From: Pseudoscleropodium purum
Lineage: Eukaryota; Streptophyta; Bryopsida; Hypnales; Brachytheciaceae
Assembly (NCBI GenBank): GCA_963969395.1
Contig: OZ017800.1
Span: 10,262,479 to 10,326,478, forward strand
Direction of reading: 5' to 3'
Length of the DNA stretch: 64,000 nucleotides
Positions within the stretch are counted from its first letter, which is position 1. Each line of letters begins with the position of its first letter. Position numbers and translations under genes: made by a program. The notes under the pieces were generated by a model, which was not told the DNA's origin, did not search any database, and saw only the letters and a list, made by a program, of their open reading frames with translations. Below are positions 12,655 to 23,941 of this stretch, one piece after another.

Positions 12655-14390
12655 TGTGTACGTAGGTTCTAAAAATTTGGTGATTTTAGCATGCTTTATT
12701 GGTGATATCTTCATGGTATCATGGTTCTGGGCAGTTTACCGGTACGATATTTGTGCAGGTCCGTAACAGATACAAGTCAAGGACTTGGAAATTCAAGAAG
12801 TGGCTAGTGTTGGTGATGGAACAGCGCAGGATTTGGGTCACTTTGGATGTTTCCATCAGAGTGATTGTGTTCTGCTGGTCAGTTCTGGTTCGTTTTCCTT
12901 GTAGTTTTTGAAGGGAATATTTCACTTGAATATGGGGGACAATGGGTCTGGTCTTTGTTATATAGTAAGTGATACAGGTACTCTGGCTTCCGACGTGACG
13001 CAGTTAGATTTGAGGGAAGTGAGCCAACGTTTCACATCATCACGAACTCGAGCATCATTGTGTTATTTCTTTCAACACATGTAGGACAGATGTTATTGAG
13101 ACTTATCTGGTATGACGCGTGTATTTTTGAGCGGTGTGAACACTTATTATAGAAGCAGTCTGACTTTGTATGGATTGTTCACACTTTGGGTATTGTGATA
13201 GTGCTGAGTGGGGTCGTGGGGTACACCACATTGATGGTGTGGGAGCTGAGCTGTGGTGGTTGCTGACTGCTGAATCTTCACGGCTGAGCTGCCGGCTGCT
13301 GGTTTGTTGTTGAAATTTGTCGGGGACAAAAAGAGTGCAGTGCAGCTGATGTTGTTGCCGCTGTTCCTTCTTGTTATGGCTTGTGGGCTGGCAGCTTACA
13401 TTCCACTCTCTATCCTCGGTCAGGGACGCAAGGGGTAGCTGTCTATAACAATTCCGTGGTAAGTACTATGCAGTCATGCATAGGAAAAGATATTAATTAT
13501 ACTGCACTTGACTGAACCATCCTTATGTCATCCGGTCAACGCTCCTGTGTCATCCAGACGTGGTCAAGCAGAAGCTGCTAGCGTGTCATTACGAATGTCT
13601 TGCAAGGTATGTGCATTTCCAGAGATATCATGTTCCATCTTCTGAACGGACTCGGGTTGTCGGTAACGTTTTGATTAGCACTTCCCGAAAGTAGTTAAAG
13701 TAGGTACTACCCTTTGTAGACTTCTTTTCAGTGGGTTTGTATGCTGGAAAGTTCACTCGTATGGGTGATCTATTTGTGTTCCTATTGCATTTGAAAACAT
13801 ATGCGTTGGGTGCGTGCCAGTAAGTTCTAATGATCTAGCTGACCCGTGGATTAAAATGAGAGCTTGACTTCAAATTGGTATTTGGTACTAACAGCAGATT
13901 TTCAGATTGAGCATATCCAGAGTCACTAGCCAAGGAAGATCGGGAGTGTGCGTTGTAGGTGAATGTAACCTGGTGGCGTGTGCAGGGCTAGCTTATAAAG
14001 TATATCTCATGTAGTTCGCTTTCAATTTTCCTAGGTATCCTGGCAAGTGTAGGAAGGCTCGAAATCTCGAATCAAGTCATAGAGTTCAAACTAAAAGCTA
14101 TTGTTGTCCACTGTCTCAATGGTAAGTGTGATGGTCTATGATTAATACGCTACTGCATCTACATTTCTGATAACATTCTTTTTTGCCTCTGGAACTGTGA
14201 GGCATGCGATAATGCAGTCTTCAGAGGTAATTTTGTGCTTTTCGGTCTTCTTATTAATGGTATGACAAGGCTGCTGAAATAAGGAACATTGCAACTTGGT
14301 ACATTTCCGGGTCTCTGGCAGCCACAGGATAGAGAGTGATGAATGGTGAGTAGCACACACGCCAAACACTCTTGCGACCACCCTATCAAT
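12655..14390 (+). other. Probable long 3' region of the SC35-like gene
   Basis: Base composition stays moderate here, unlike the AT-rich DNA beyond 14.4 kb, but no conserved protein is encoded. Several good donor and acceptor strings occur (for example GGTAAGTACT near 13459 and GGTAAGTGTG near 14121). SR genes often have spliced 3' UTRs that trigger nonsense-mediated decay for autoregulation. That this stretch does so is inference. The poly(A) site could not be placed. Confidence 0.35.
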
Positions 14391-14393
14391 TCT

Positions 14394-14560
14394 ACACTGA
14401 TTTTTCCTATTAGTGCATGTGACACTAATATACCAAAGTCACACTGTTTTAAAAATAATTAAATTGGTGTAGGCTGAAATATTACCGTACTGAATCAATT
14501 ACCACACAAAAAACACTTTAATTCCTAATTTTCAATGGGATCAGAGGAATGGAAGTTGCA
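14394..14560 (+). mobile_element. Partial copy of the SC35-like-intron TIR element
   Basis: It begins CTACACTGATTTTTCCTATTAG and continues with CAAAGTCACACTGTTTTAAA and TAGGCTGAAATAT, which parallel the element at 9606. The matching right terminus is not seen, so it is truncated or diverged. Confidence 0.5.
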
Positions 14561-14644
14561 CAAATATTTCACAACGTGGATTCAAGTTCTACTTTTGGTT
14601 ATGCTAGTTTCTAAACTTAGCATACACATACTATACACTGAAAC

Positions 14645-15070
14645 GTTGATTTCTCAAAAAATCACAAGATGTTGATCTTGTGAAATTTAATCTGAGCCAT
14701 TCAAATATAAAATACAAATATTGAATATGAATATGAATATGGGTACGAGTATTGGATATGAGTACTAAATATGCGTTCTGAATATGGGTACTAGATATGT
14801 GTACTAAATATGGATATTGAATATGAGTACTGAATACAGATATTGAATATGGATACAATATTGGATATGGGATCAATTGTCCCATATTATTTGTCAAGAA
14901 CTTTGTATTCTCAAGATTACAAGGGAGGGGTGGGGTGAGAGGAGGGTGGGGGGAGGTGAGATAAAAAAATTTAAATTAAATTCTAAATGATAGGTTGGGG
15001 TGAGTGGGGGTGGTAAAATAAAAATTGAGGGGGGAAGTGACACAAAAGTGTCACTATACACCTTGAGTGC
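14645..15070 (+). repeat. Dispersed repeat with GAATATGGRTAC minisatellite, copy 1
   Basis: It opens GTTGATTTCTCAAAAAATCA, then the short palindrome CAAGATGTTGATCTTG. From about 14710 to 14870 it carries a degenerate tandem array of units such as 'aatatgggtactg' (about 12-18 bases). A G-rich tract follows (about 14920-15030), then GTGACACAAAAGTGTCAC. The same order of parts recurs at 40766. Confidence 0.65.
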
Positions 15071-16769
15071 CTAATAACTACAATACTAAAAGATAAAGAT
15101 GCAACCTTAGCATACACATACTAAAAAATGCAAACTTAATTAAAAAAAACATTCTCTAATTCTCATTCAATTTCGAAGTTGAGACAACACATGAGTACCC
15201 AATGAAAAAAATGAAATACTTCCTACTTTGAGCTTGTTGATTTCACAAATGGTTAGGAAATTGAGTTTGGACAATATGAATTTCAACTAGGCCCCTACTA
15301 TCTCAATTTTTGTCTTTTTTTTTTTGAATTTTTTTTGTAAGATAGAAAAGCACACTGGCATTCAAGGAGTATGCTTTTTATTTCAATGGTGGTTGGGAGA
15401 AAAATTAGTCTTAGTTAAGTGAGGAGGAACTCACGCATTAGTTAAGGTTAGAGTGCTTGCCAATCAATATCTCTTGTTAATTCCACTTTAGTCACAGAAC
15501 CAAGGCAGGAAGACAATGGTACTTGTAAGATCAGTGCTGCAGAGATACAAACAATTGCTCTCTGAGCTTCACCAGGCTACACAGAATGAATTTTGGCTCC
15601 TGTTTTCGCACTACTTCGGACGCTTTCCAATGTGCGTCTCGTTGGTAAAAGCTCACAATCAGCAAACTTAGAAGCACTGTCCCAGTTTCGAGTTGCCGCA
15701 GTGGAACCTGAGCATATAATTGCCAGACGTATCGATATATATATACACACGCACTTAAATGTGTCCATATTAGTACTCTGAACTCTGAAATTTTGGACAT
15801 TTCACCACCAAAGTAATAGAGATCTTTCGCTTCATTCTACTAAATAATTGGAAATTTGCAATTACTTGTCGAACATGATTGTTGTAGTAGTGACCTCCGC
15901 TTCAATCAATCTGGCGATCGAGCATCTGATGTAACCTCTGAAAATTTACCTTCGCCATTTAACAGAAACCACCTTGTATCTCCGAAGTGTGATTTTTCAC
16001 ATTGACCACAAGGTAGGTATTTCAAATGCAAATTACATCTTTTGTCAGGTGCAAATTACAAATGTAGAGAGCAGTTACTGCGCTTTTGATCACATTGTCA
16101 ATCAATGATATTGTCAGAGGTCATCAATCTATAACAAGAACACAATTCCATTCCAAGCCATTGGTAGTGACGTCTAATAAAAGGGGCCAGTTTATTCACA
16201 CAAAGGTAACTGAAGGGTGATCATCGATCTGCCCGAGATGACTCACGTCAGTCACACATGCCACAGCAGGTTTAATTCGTCAAGCTCCGACAATCCTAGC
16301 TCTTTTCCAAAGGATTTATAGCCAGGACTATCCTCTCAACTCCCATAAGCTTACGCATGCACTGACGTACAGTTATTTAAGACACTAGCTGACTCCACGA
16401 GTCCCAATCTCTCCCATTTTCTTAGAAGGGCTCGGCAACCTCAATCCTGACCATCCTAGTCAGTCGATCTGTGGACAGAGGTCGTCCATGCCATGGTAGT
16501 TGGATGACATCAACGGATTCGCACACAGTGCAGATCACTACACGGATACTGAAAGACGACGAAATTACGATGAAAGAACAGACATCACACACACTGAACG
16601 CACATTTAACGTATCGAACTTCACCACTCCACACGTACGTACGCGCTGTAGGAAGCGATGTCCCTCCCTGCATTTTCCATCCCCCAACCAGAAGGCAGCC
16701 CCATACATAGATATAGCTGCAGGCGCTGAAGGGAGTATTCGATCAACAACCAACGGTAGAATTTCTCGC
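15071..16769. other. Intergenic, no gene assigned
   Basis: AT-rich at first, then GC-richer from about 15530. On the minus strand 15531-15800 has overlapping open frames, none with a recognisable motif. The part from about 16200 to 16769 lies just downstream of the BURP pseudogene and could be its former 3' region. No RNA gene was recognised. Confidence 0.4.
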
Positions 16770-18423
16770 TCACTCCTCGGCGTCGTCAGTGGTGGGTAAG
16801 AAGACGAGGTCAGAATCGACGAGCTAGTGGCAAGCTTCGGCGCCGCGGGGAATGTTGAGCGCGTTGAAGGCCGAGTGAGTACTCAGCCACAGGGAAGTGT
16901 CGATGTGGCACACGCCCACGCACGGCCTGGATATCGGCATTGGAGGCGCTGGGCTGAAGCGTGGCGGTGATCACTTTGGTGCCCTTCACGCGGTGGCAAT
17001 AGTAAAGTAAAGGGACGACGGGAAGTTCACGACGTGGCACATTACGATCTTCTGGCCCTCGGCCGCGGAGCATTCACGGAGGCCCGCAATGGTGACGGGC
17101 TCCTTCGAATTCGCGACACCGAGGGCTAACGCCGGCGTGCTAATGGTGGATAGCACCTTCACCTTGGAGCCCAGTTCGGAGGAGACGATCTTGGCTACGG
17201 TGGCGCAGCTCATCTTCTCTTCCGGCAGCGCTCCGTAGCCGCACAAGTTCGCGGCCGTGACGGTGACCGTGGCCAGGACGCTGTAGGAACCACGCCGAAG
17301 TGCCGGACAAGCGCCAGGGCGTTGGAGGAGGTGAACGTGGGCAGCTGGCTGGCGGAGGACACCGTCAGGAAGGCCCGTTTGGGGACGTCATCGCGGAGGT
17401 TTGCGTCGAGTGTCATCGTGCCGCCCACCAGGAAAAAATCTCGCTGCAAGTCATTGATCGATGGTGCTGATGGAGTGATCGCGCTGGCCGCCCGCGGCCT
17501 TGGAGGACACTGTTTGGAGGGTGCTCTCGGCGCACACCACATCATTGGAGCTACTTTCGCAGCGTCCGCTCGGTCACCAGTGGTGACGTGCCTCGCGATC
17601 GCTCCGGCCACCGGCGTGCCAGTGCATGAGAATGAACATCATGATCAGTGAATAAAGCACACGAACAAATTAGTTGGCTTTCCGACTCAATCGATCGATA
17701 GGAGCTTTCTATCACATGCATGCATGTCGACTGGTAATGACCACAAGCATCGCTACAGGCATGCCAGTGAAAGCAAAAACATATTTTAATGACTTGAACT
17801 CGAACAACAAATTTAGTTTCCTTTGCAATTCATCGATCGAGAAAATTCATGGCTAAGTTCTACCTTCAGAATTCTCAAGAGCATGCAAGGGCAGTTAGCT
17901 GGCCACCAGGTAATAGGCACGCATGATTCTAGGATTTCTAGCAAATCTAGTACTCAATCACTGGAACAAAAAATGAAAGAACTTGTGGTATGGTATTTGA
18001 TCGATCCAATGAGTGCATGATCGATTACTTATGGTCGTGACAGCCGCCATAATGAAGAGGGTCTGCAAGACGACCATCAAGCTCCACTGCTCATCCAAGG
18101 TTGACGAATTTCAGTGTCCGCCCCAAAATAGCGTCTGTTTTTCGAACGTCCGGACGTCTGGACGCACGGACGCTAGCGGACGCAGCGTCCCGACCGCCGT
18201 CGGAATGCAGATGGGCGGGGCGGGGCGGACGGCCCGACCACCCGAGGCGGACGCCCAGATCGTGTAGACCAGATCAATCCGTGCGTCGATCGGATGGCCG
18301 TAATCGGGCGAACGGGCGGACGGGGGACAGGCGGACGCTGCGTCCGCCAAGACGCGAATGTCAGCGGACGCTGCGGACACAGCGTCCGCGTCCGGACGTC
18401 CTGTCAACCCTGTGCTCAGCCAT
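16770..18423 (-). pseudogene. BURP-domain protein pseudogene, interrupted by a hAT-like element
   Basis: Reading right to left, a start with a hydrophobic signal-peptide-like stretch (MVVLQTLFIMAAVTT) is followed by a probable intron and a GC-rich region encoding a BURP domain. The domain is recognised from DFFLVGGTMTLD, the ..EKMSCATV.. segment and four CH motifs: CHVVNFP (about 17035), YYCHRVKG (about 17000), VCHIDTSLW (about 16910) and EACH (about 16825). This matches the CH-x10-CH-x25-CH-x25-CH pattern of the family. BURP proteins are plant-specific, secreted or cell-wall/vacuole-associated, and mostly tied to development and stress; biochemical roles are mostly unknown. The frame shifts near 17287 and again near 17020 or within the next 100 bases, and a TAG follows the fourth CH. 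A 317-base element sits between codons 3 and 4. The gene is therefore almost certainly dead. The strong GC contrast with its surroundings is notable. Confidence 0.82.
18096..18412. mobile_element. hAT-like non-autonomous element with 8-bp target duplication
   Basis: 317 bases starting CAAGGTTGAC and ending GTCAACCCTG, a 10-base inverted repeat with one mismatch. Flanks are TGCTCATC (18088-18095) and TGCTCAGC (18413-18420), an 8-base duplication with one mismatch. The interior is very GC-rich and full of GGACG/CGTCC motifs, like the repeated subterminal sites hAT transposases bind. It is the same family, in opposite orientation, as the element at 22573. Two overlapping frames of 124-129 codons are only a by-product of GC-rich repeats. 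The insertion splits the start of the BURP gene. Confidence 0.85.
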
Positions 18424-18578
18424 GCTGCGGAAGAAGAGCGTGAACGCAAGGAATGATCGAAAGCAAGCACACTAGGCGTAGACTGATTAAGCAAGTGCAC
18501 TGAAGTGCCGACTACTGAAGTGGATATGTAAGTTAAGTTAAGGAAGGCAGTGTGATTGGGAATGTAGGGAGGCCTTGA

Positions 18579-18585
18579 ATTTATA
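18579..18585 (-). promoter_or_regulatory. TATA box of the BURP pseudogene
   Basis: The minus strand reads CTATAAATTC here, about 160 bases upstream of the BURP start codon and upstream of the inserted element. It is a plausible remnant of the original core promoter. Confidence 0.4.
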
Positions 18586-19388
18586 GATAACTTAACCGCC
18601 TTCGAATTTTTAATTCATAATTGTTTCATTTTCATTTTTGCTTGGATTACTCATTACTCTAGCTAGCTCGACCTACTTGACAAGAGCATGCTGGCTTGAA
18701 TGGATCATTCAAACCCGGTCCACTCTAGAAGCGTGCTGAGCTCGGGCTGGTAACTCACAATTCTAAGACAAGTGCTTTCTTAACTTTTTTAATCCATAAG
18801 AAGGGAAGCTATTTTTTTATTTTGTAGGTTATGAGATCACAGTAGGAAAGAAAAAATTAAGAAGAATCAAATGGTATATATTTTATATCAATCATAATAG
18901 TTTTGGGCAATCAAAAGTCATTTTAAAAACTTATAATAAGAGATTCTTCTTTTTCTCAAATAGAAGGGACCAATCAGATCCCCTAGGGTTTTTTTTTTAT
19001 AATTTTGTAATTTTGTAATTATCTTCTGCAAAGATCCATCCTAAAATGTCAGTTATTATACTTCGTTAGTACATTCACCACATTTAAGTATTCATGCTTT
19101 AGGATTTGTGTAGTAGTATTCATCACCATTCACCACTTAAGTGACCTAACTACTTTAATGAAGCATTCAATCAATTGGCATTTAGGTTCCCTATGTGTTG
19201 CAATAATTAAACTCATTGATTATCCTCACCAAGTTAAAATTAGAAAGTAATAGTATTGTGGATACGGGCATGGACATTGCAAACTTTGATCATTTGTCAT
19301 TCTTGCAAAACTAGCTATGCATCAAAAAGTTTGAAACTCTATCATTAATAAGTAGTTAGTACAATGACATTGTGATCTAACTAAAAAG

Positions 19389-19667
19389 CATGGTTGTCAT
19401 AACGGACGAGTTAGGGTCATCGGATAGGACGGATGGACAGGCAAATCGGACCGGACGGACGGTTCGGACGGCTTTAATTTTGTAACTTGTGCAATTTTGC
19501 GGAATGACACGTCACCTCGTCCGCACTCAGCATGTTCCTTAATCCACATGGCATCCACGTGGCCTATTTTTCCGTTATCAGAAAGTCAACTATGTGTTGA
19601 CTGTATCGGACGGACGGGACCTCTAACGGACAGGTGAACCGGACGTTCATCCACTATGACAACCATG
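19389..19667. mobile_element. hAT-like non-autonomous element, perfect 8-bp target duplication
   Basis: 279 bases bounded by CATGGTTGTCATA and TATGACAACCATG, a perfect 13-base inverted repeat. Immediately outside lies CTAAAAAG at 19381-19388 and again at 19668-19675, a perfect 8-base target duplication as made by hAT transposases. Subterminal regions repeat GGACGG motifs. It differs internally from the elements at 18096 and 22573 but shares the CA-GGTTG terminus and the GGACG motif, so it may be a related subfamily. No coding capacity. Confidence 0.9.
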
Positions 19668-20035
19668 CTAAAAAGCAACCCCCTTGCGCAGGGTTGTCAT
19701 CTCCATGATAGCTATGTTGATTCATTGCATCTGTGCATGCTTGAGGCGCTTGAGCTGCCACTGCTGTTTTTAATGTGAGTTCTGGCCGACCAGTCCTGTC
19801 TCATTTTGAATCTTCTTGCTTGATTCTTTAGGCTTGGAATATAAATATTATCTATCCATCCATGTGACCTGGCTGATGTCATGGAGATATGGAGTTTGAC
19901 CCAGTTGGCCAGTTTTACTTAGTTTGAATTGCACGTACTCCTCTTGATCGAAGTAGAAACGCCCAATCACTTCATATCTAGCTAGCTCCAGTACCACATG
20001 TACGATCCCGGCCTCTTGCACGGATCAGAGTAATC

Positions 20036-20071
20036 AAATTTAAGGCCAAATTTAAGGCCAAATTTAAGGTC
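20036..20071. repeat. Three tandem copies of a 12-base unit
   Basis: The unit AAATTTAAGGCC occurs three times in a row, the last with one change. A TA/TTTA microsatellite follows at about 20171-20206. Confidence 0.8.
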
Positions 20072-20258
20072 AATACCTAGAATCAGCCCGCGCACGACGC
20101 TAGTCAGGTATGTATCACGACACTCTTCTCCGCAGTTTCATGTCGACGTTAAGATGGTCATAAACTGACATTTATATATATATATATTTATTTATTTATT
20201 TATTTTCCGCTATACACATCCAAAGGCACGCTTTGGTCTACGTACATGCCTTGGTCAG

Positions 20259-20782
20259 CTAGAAGCCTAGAATGATTGTTGGATAATCAAATTTCCAGAC
20301 TGGATCAATTGAAACACATTGCCAGCTCCTGTTTCCGTCGATCATTTCTTCCCGAATGTTAACTAAGTTATGGCTCATGTGTGCTCCCAAATGTTCAGTC
20401 GATCCGTGACCCTGTGGCACCTTGAAGAACTTCACGTACTGGTGTTGCAAACACTCAGGCAATTAATTAATAGTAATGAACTATAGTAATAACTCAATCG
20501 ACTAACAACTGAGACAAGCAAATTTTGTACTCGAAATCCAAGAGCTATTTGATAATTGCAAAAGCTGAATTTATGATTGTTTCTTTCACTGGGGAAAATA
20601 AAATGAGCGTATTGGATACCTTTGAGCTTCATTGGTAATTTGTCTGGGCGATCGAATGCACAAGCACTTTCAATGATAACTGTGGCATTGTTCGAGTCAG
20701 GCATTACTAAAATTATATGCTGAATCATCTTTGGTCGACTTCCAACTGATTCTGGCACGAATTCTTCGCCGTGGAGTCCCCG
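20259..20782 (-). CDS. Partial gene of unknown function, two exon-like blocks
   Basis: Block one lies at about 20782-20629, after a good acceptor (GTTTTACAG). It encodes ALKTTHRGLHGEEFVPESVG and continues through QHIILVMPDSNNATVIIES and ACAFDRPDKLP to a donor AAAG/GTATCC. Block two (about 20447-20259) encodes YVKFFKVPQGHGSTEHLGAH, then NLVNIREEMIDGNRSWQCV and DPVWKFDYPTIILGF before a stop. Both look like real conserved protein rather than noise: balanced composition, no low complexity. I do not recognise the family. The splice phase between the blocks does not match with the most obvious sites, so an exon is missed or the gene is broken. No convincing upstream exons were found. Confidence 0.4.
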
Positions 20783-20829
20783 GTGAGTCGTCTTGAGGGC
20801 TGTAAAACATTCGAAATGCATGTGAAGGT

Positions 20830-22560
20830 GCGTCCTCCGACAGCCCCCTTTAATTTGTTTGATAAAAACTCATCCAAGTGATTATTTTGTTTCCATTTTC
20901 TGTGATTGAAAGTGGCATGCATGGTTATCTTAATTTCACTTTCAAATTGTTGCCTGATTTCTATTTCATTGGTCAAACAATTGCTTCCACCCATGCAAAA
21001 CATCAGATTTTTTGGTTTAATGTTTAGCATCAAATTAAATGACGAATTGATTACTGCAAGGATTGCTTACCATTTTTATTGTAAACTTGTGAATTTTGTT
21101 TTATCATTTAGATTTTATGACCTTTCAAGAAAGTTCTGTGACCATGTTTCACCAAACAGCAAGTATTCCAAAACTGTCATTTCTTTTTGTACAGAGCAAA
21201 ACTTTCAAACATTTGTTTCTTTCATTACTAGGACTTGCAGGGGTAAAAAAACGTTTGTCAAGCCATGATTACTCTCCTAAGCAACGTCTAACCAAAAAAA
21301 ACACTTTCAGGAATCAAAATGTTGCTTTCATGTTCTCAATGATGTTCTCAGTGTCCTATAATCTTAGTCAAGGTAGAAGGGGAGAGAAGATATAAGTGTA
21401 TGAAGTTCTGTTCCTGAATTCCATGAGTAACAAGGTCTCTCTTTTGTCAAAGAACACTCGTAACTGCCATTTCTGTTGAATTCAAACAAGAAAATATAAT
21501 GTCTTTGAACATTGAATTGTAGGATCTTATCATCAATTGGTATAATAACATGAGGTAAATTTCTTGTAAAGTTTGACTGCAAAGATTAGAAAATATTAGC
21601 ATTTGAAGTAAAGAAAACTCTTTTGATGGGACATTGCTTCACTAGAATATTAGATTTTGAATCCTCATGACTTTAGTTTTTAACATTATTGAATTTGATT
21701 TTTTTCTTAAAATTATATTAAAGAATTCATTTGAGAGTCTTGGAAAACTATATTAATAAATTAAAATTCTAAGGAAGAAAGAAAAAAATTCTAAGGAAGA
21801 AAGTGTTGAAAGCCTCAAACTGATCTTTATATAGAACTATAGAAGATGCCTTGAAACTATCGACCAAACTAATACTTACAATATTGAAGCTAAGACTAGA
21901 GAGAGCTTGAAAGTTGAGAATATTAGAGTTAATTGTAAGTGTGAAATGAGGGACCAAGAGTTAGAGTTTGAAAAAAATACTAGAAGAAAGTCCTTGGAGT
22001 GCGAAAACTAGGTCTAATGGAGTTTAGTGTTGTGTTATTTTTGTACCATTCTCAATTAAGCCTTCCTCTAGCACCGTGTTACAAATTGGAAAGACCTTTA
22101 TAATTAATTGTGTCATCCCTAAACGTTGTGGGCACTAACTTCATTGACCTCAACATTGCTTGGTCATCTGATCAAATCTTGCTTTTGTAAATGGATTTAG
22201 GTACTACACACCATATAAAAAGAGATAAGAAGCTATTCACCATACCAACAATGAACTTATATAGCTTACCAATATTTAATGCATCAATGATCACAATATT
22301 CCTTGGAATAGTGGCTATAGATATACAATTACCATCTTAAAATTCTTGTGTTATTTGCATTGAAAATGACAGTTCAGTAAATTTGGAAAAAAAAATGGTC
22401 TTGGGACTCTTTAGGGGTGAAAATAGAGAACTCAAATTTGACAGATGTTTAAAAAAATAATATTTCCTAAGAATATGTATTTTCTTCATAAAATTTTTTC
22501 TTTAGAAAAAATAATTTCCCTCATTGTCATCTAATTTTAGAATTATTTTTTGTTGATCTT
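20830..22560. other. Intergenic, nothing firm
   Basis: Plus-strand frames between 20906 and 21395 and minus-strand frames nearby overlap each other and lack recognisable motifs. A short direct repeat 'aattctaaggaagaaag' occurs twice at about 21766-21802. Confidence 0.4.
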
Positions 22561-22572
22561 CCTAGTCAAGTT

Positions 22573-22790
22573 CAGGGTGGACACGACGTCCGGGCGTGGA
22601 CGCTGTGTCCGCAGCGTCCGCTTGTCCCCCGGCCGTCCGATCGACGCGCGGACTGATCTGGTCCATACGATCTGGGCGTCCGCCCCGTCCGCCCCGCCCG
22701 TCTGCTTTCCGATGGCGGTTGGGATGCTGTGTCTGGACGTCCGGAAAATGGACGCTATTTTGGGGCGGACGTTGAGATTCGTCAACCGTG
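22573..22790. mobile_element. hAT-like non-autonomous element, perfect 8-bp target duplication
   Basis: 218 bases beginning CAGGGTGGACACGACGTCC and ending TTCGTCAACCGTG. GTCAAGTT flanks it at 22565-22572 and at 22791-22798, a perfect 8-base duplication. Its interior aligns with the reverse complement of the element at 18096-18412 over nearly its whole length (shared GGACGCTGTGTCCGCAGCG, CGATCTGGGCGTCCGCC, GACGCTATTTTGGGGCGGAC) but is about 100 bases shorter. Its GC content stands out sharply from the AT-rich flanks. Confidence 0.9.
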
Positions 22791-22799
22791 GTCAAGTTC

Positions 22800-23941
22800 A
22801 ATAATCCATTTAAATAAATTGTTTCTATAGAAATAAGCATTTAACCCCTAAAGTCTAATTGTCCCCTCATGGGACAAATTGGCTTTTAGGCAGGTTCCTA
22901 TGACCTCAATTTTTTATAAAACTTTTTGAAAGTTTGTCATAATATGGAAAAACTAATTAGCTATGTGGAAATATAATCTTTTTTTCAATTAGTGACCACA
23001 AGCAAAAGTAATACCACAAAAAGCCTAGAACTAAACCCCCCCAAAACTACAAAGAGTCAAAATAAAATAAAATAAAAAAATTCTAAAATATTATTATTTT
23101 TTATCTACATGTAAAGCTTTGGTTCATTCTATTTGGACTAACAACGAGAAAATTAAGGACAATCTTATTTTTTTGGACAATTTAAGCAAAAAAATATCTT
23201 GTAGGATTTATTTCTGAATGCAGTCTTCATAATTTTTCAAAAGAAATTATTTGACAAGATTTTGTTTGCTTGCTAAAACAGTCTAACCATTGGAATTATT
23301 GTCTTTCAATCCCATCTTGGAGTTATTAACAATTTAGTTTTTCTTTCAATCTTAGACCTACTTCTACTTAACAATTCTTTAAAGAATGAAAATCAAGTGT
23401 CTTTTTTTCTTTTCTTTTTTTAAAATTCTAGACTTTCAACTTAATTCTTTAATAAAAGAAATTCTGAATTCAAATTTTGTAGCGCAAAAAAATTCCACAA
23501 ATGACGGTCAAAGTCATTTGAAATTGCACGCTAGTGTTAAGAAAAGCTTCCTTTTTCTACTTTGAATGCTATTCATTAGGAAAGTTCAAGGTAGACATAC
23601 AACAAAGATTCATTGCTTGGAAGGCATAATTGGATTGTGTGTTGTACACCCATTAGGAGTTTTATATGACAAAGACACTTAGAACCCAATTGTGTACACT
23701 TTACTCCAAGGGTGGGAATAAAGCGCCCACACTCTACTCTTAATGGCTACAAAGGTTTAAATTATCTCCCAATTATTTCTTTGTTTTTATTCTTTATATT
23801 TTTCTTTCATTATCTATTTGGATCTTCCATTTCCAAATTGGGATGATGTTGCTACAATAGCTTTGCTGCTAACTGAGACTTTTCAACTTCTGAATTGGTT
23901 TTCTTAATCACTCCTAGAGCTTAGCTTTGACTTCATTGGTA
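22800..23941. other. AT-rich intergenic DNA, nothing firm
   Basis: TTTAACCCCTAAAG at about 22841 resembles the termini of the TTAA-flanked elements found elsewhere, but no partner end was found. No gene is visible. Confidence 0.4.

Noticed and set aside
18101..18500. Overlapping frames of 124-129 codons on both strands
   Set aside because: They run through the GC-rich hAT-like element and are a by-product of its GGACG repeats and low stop density, not genes.
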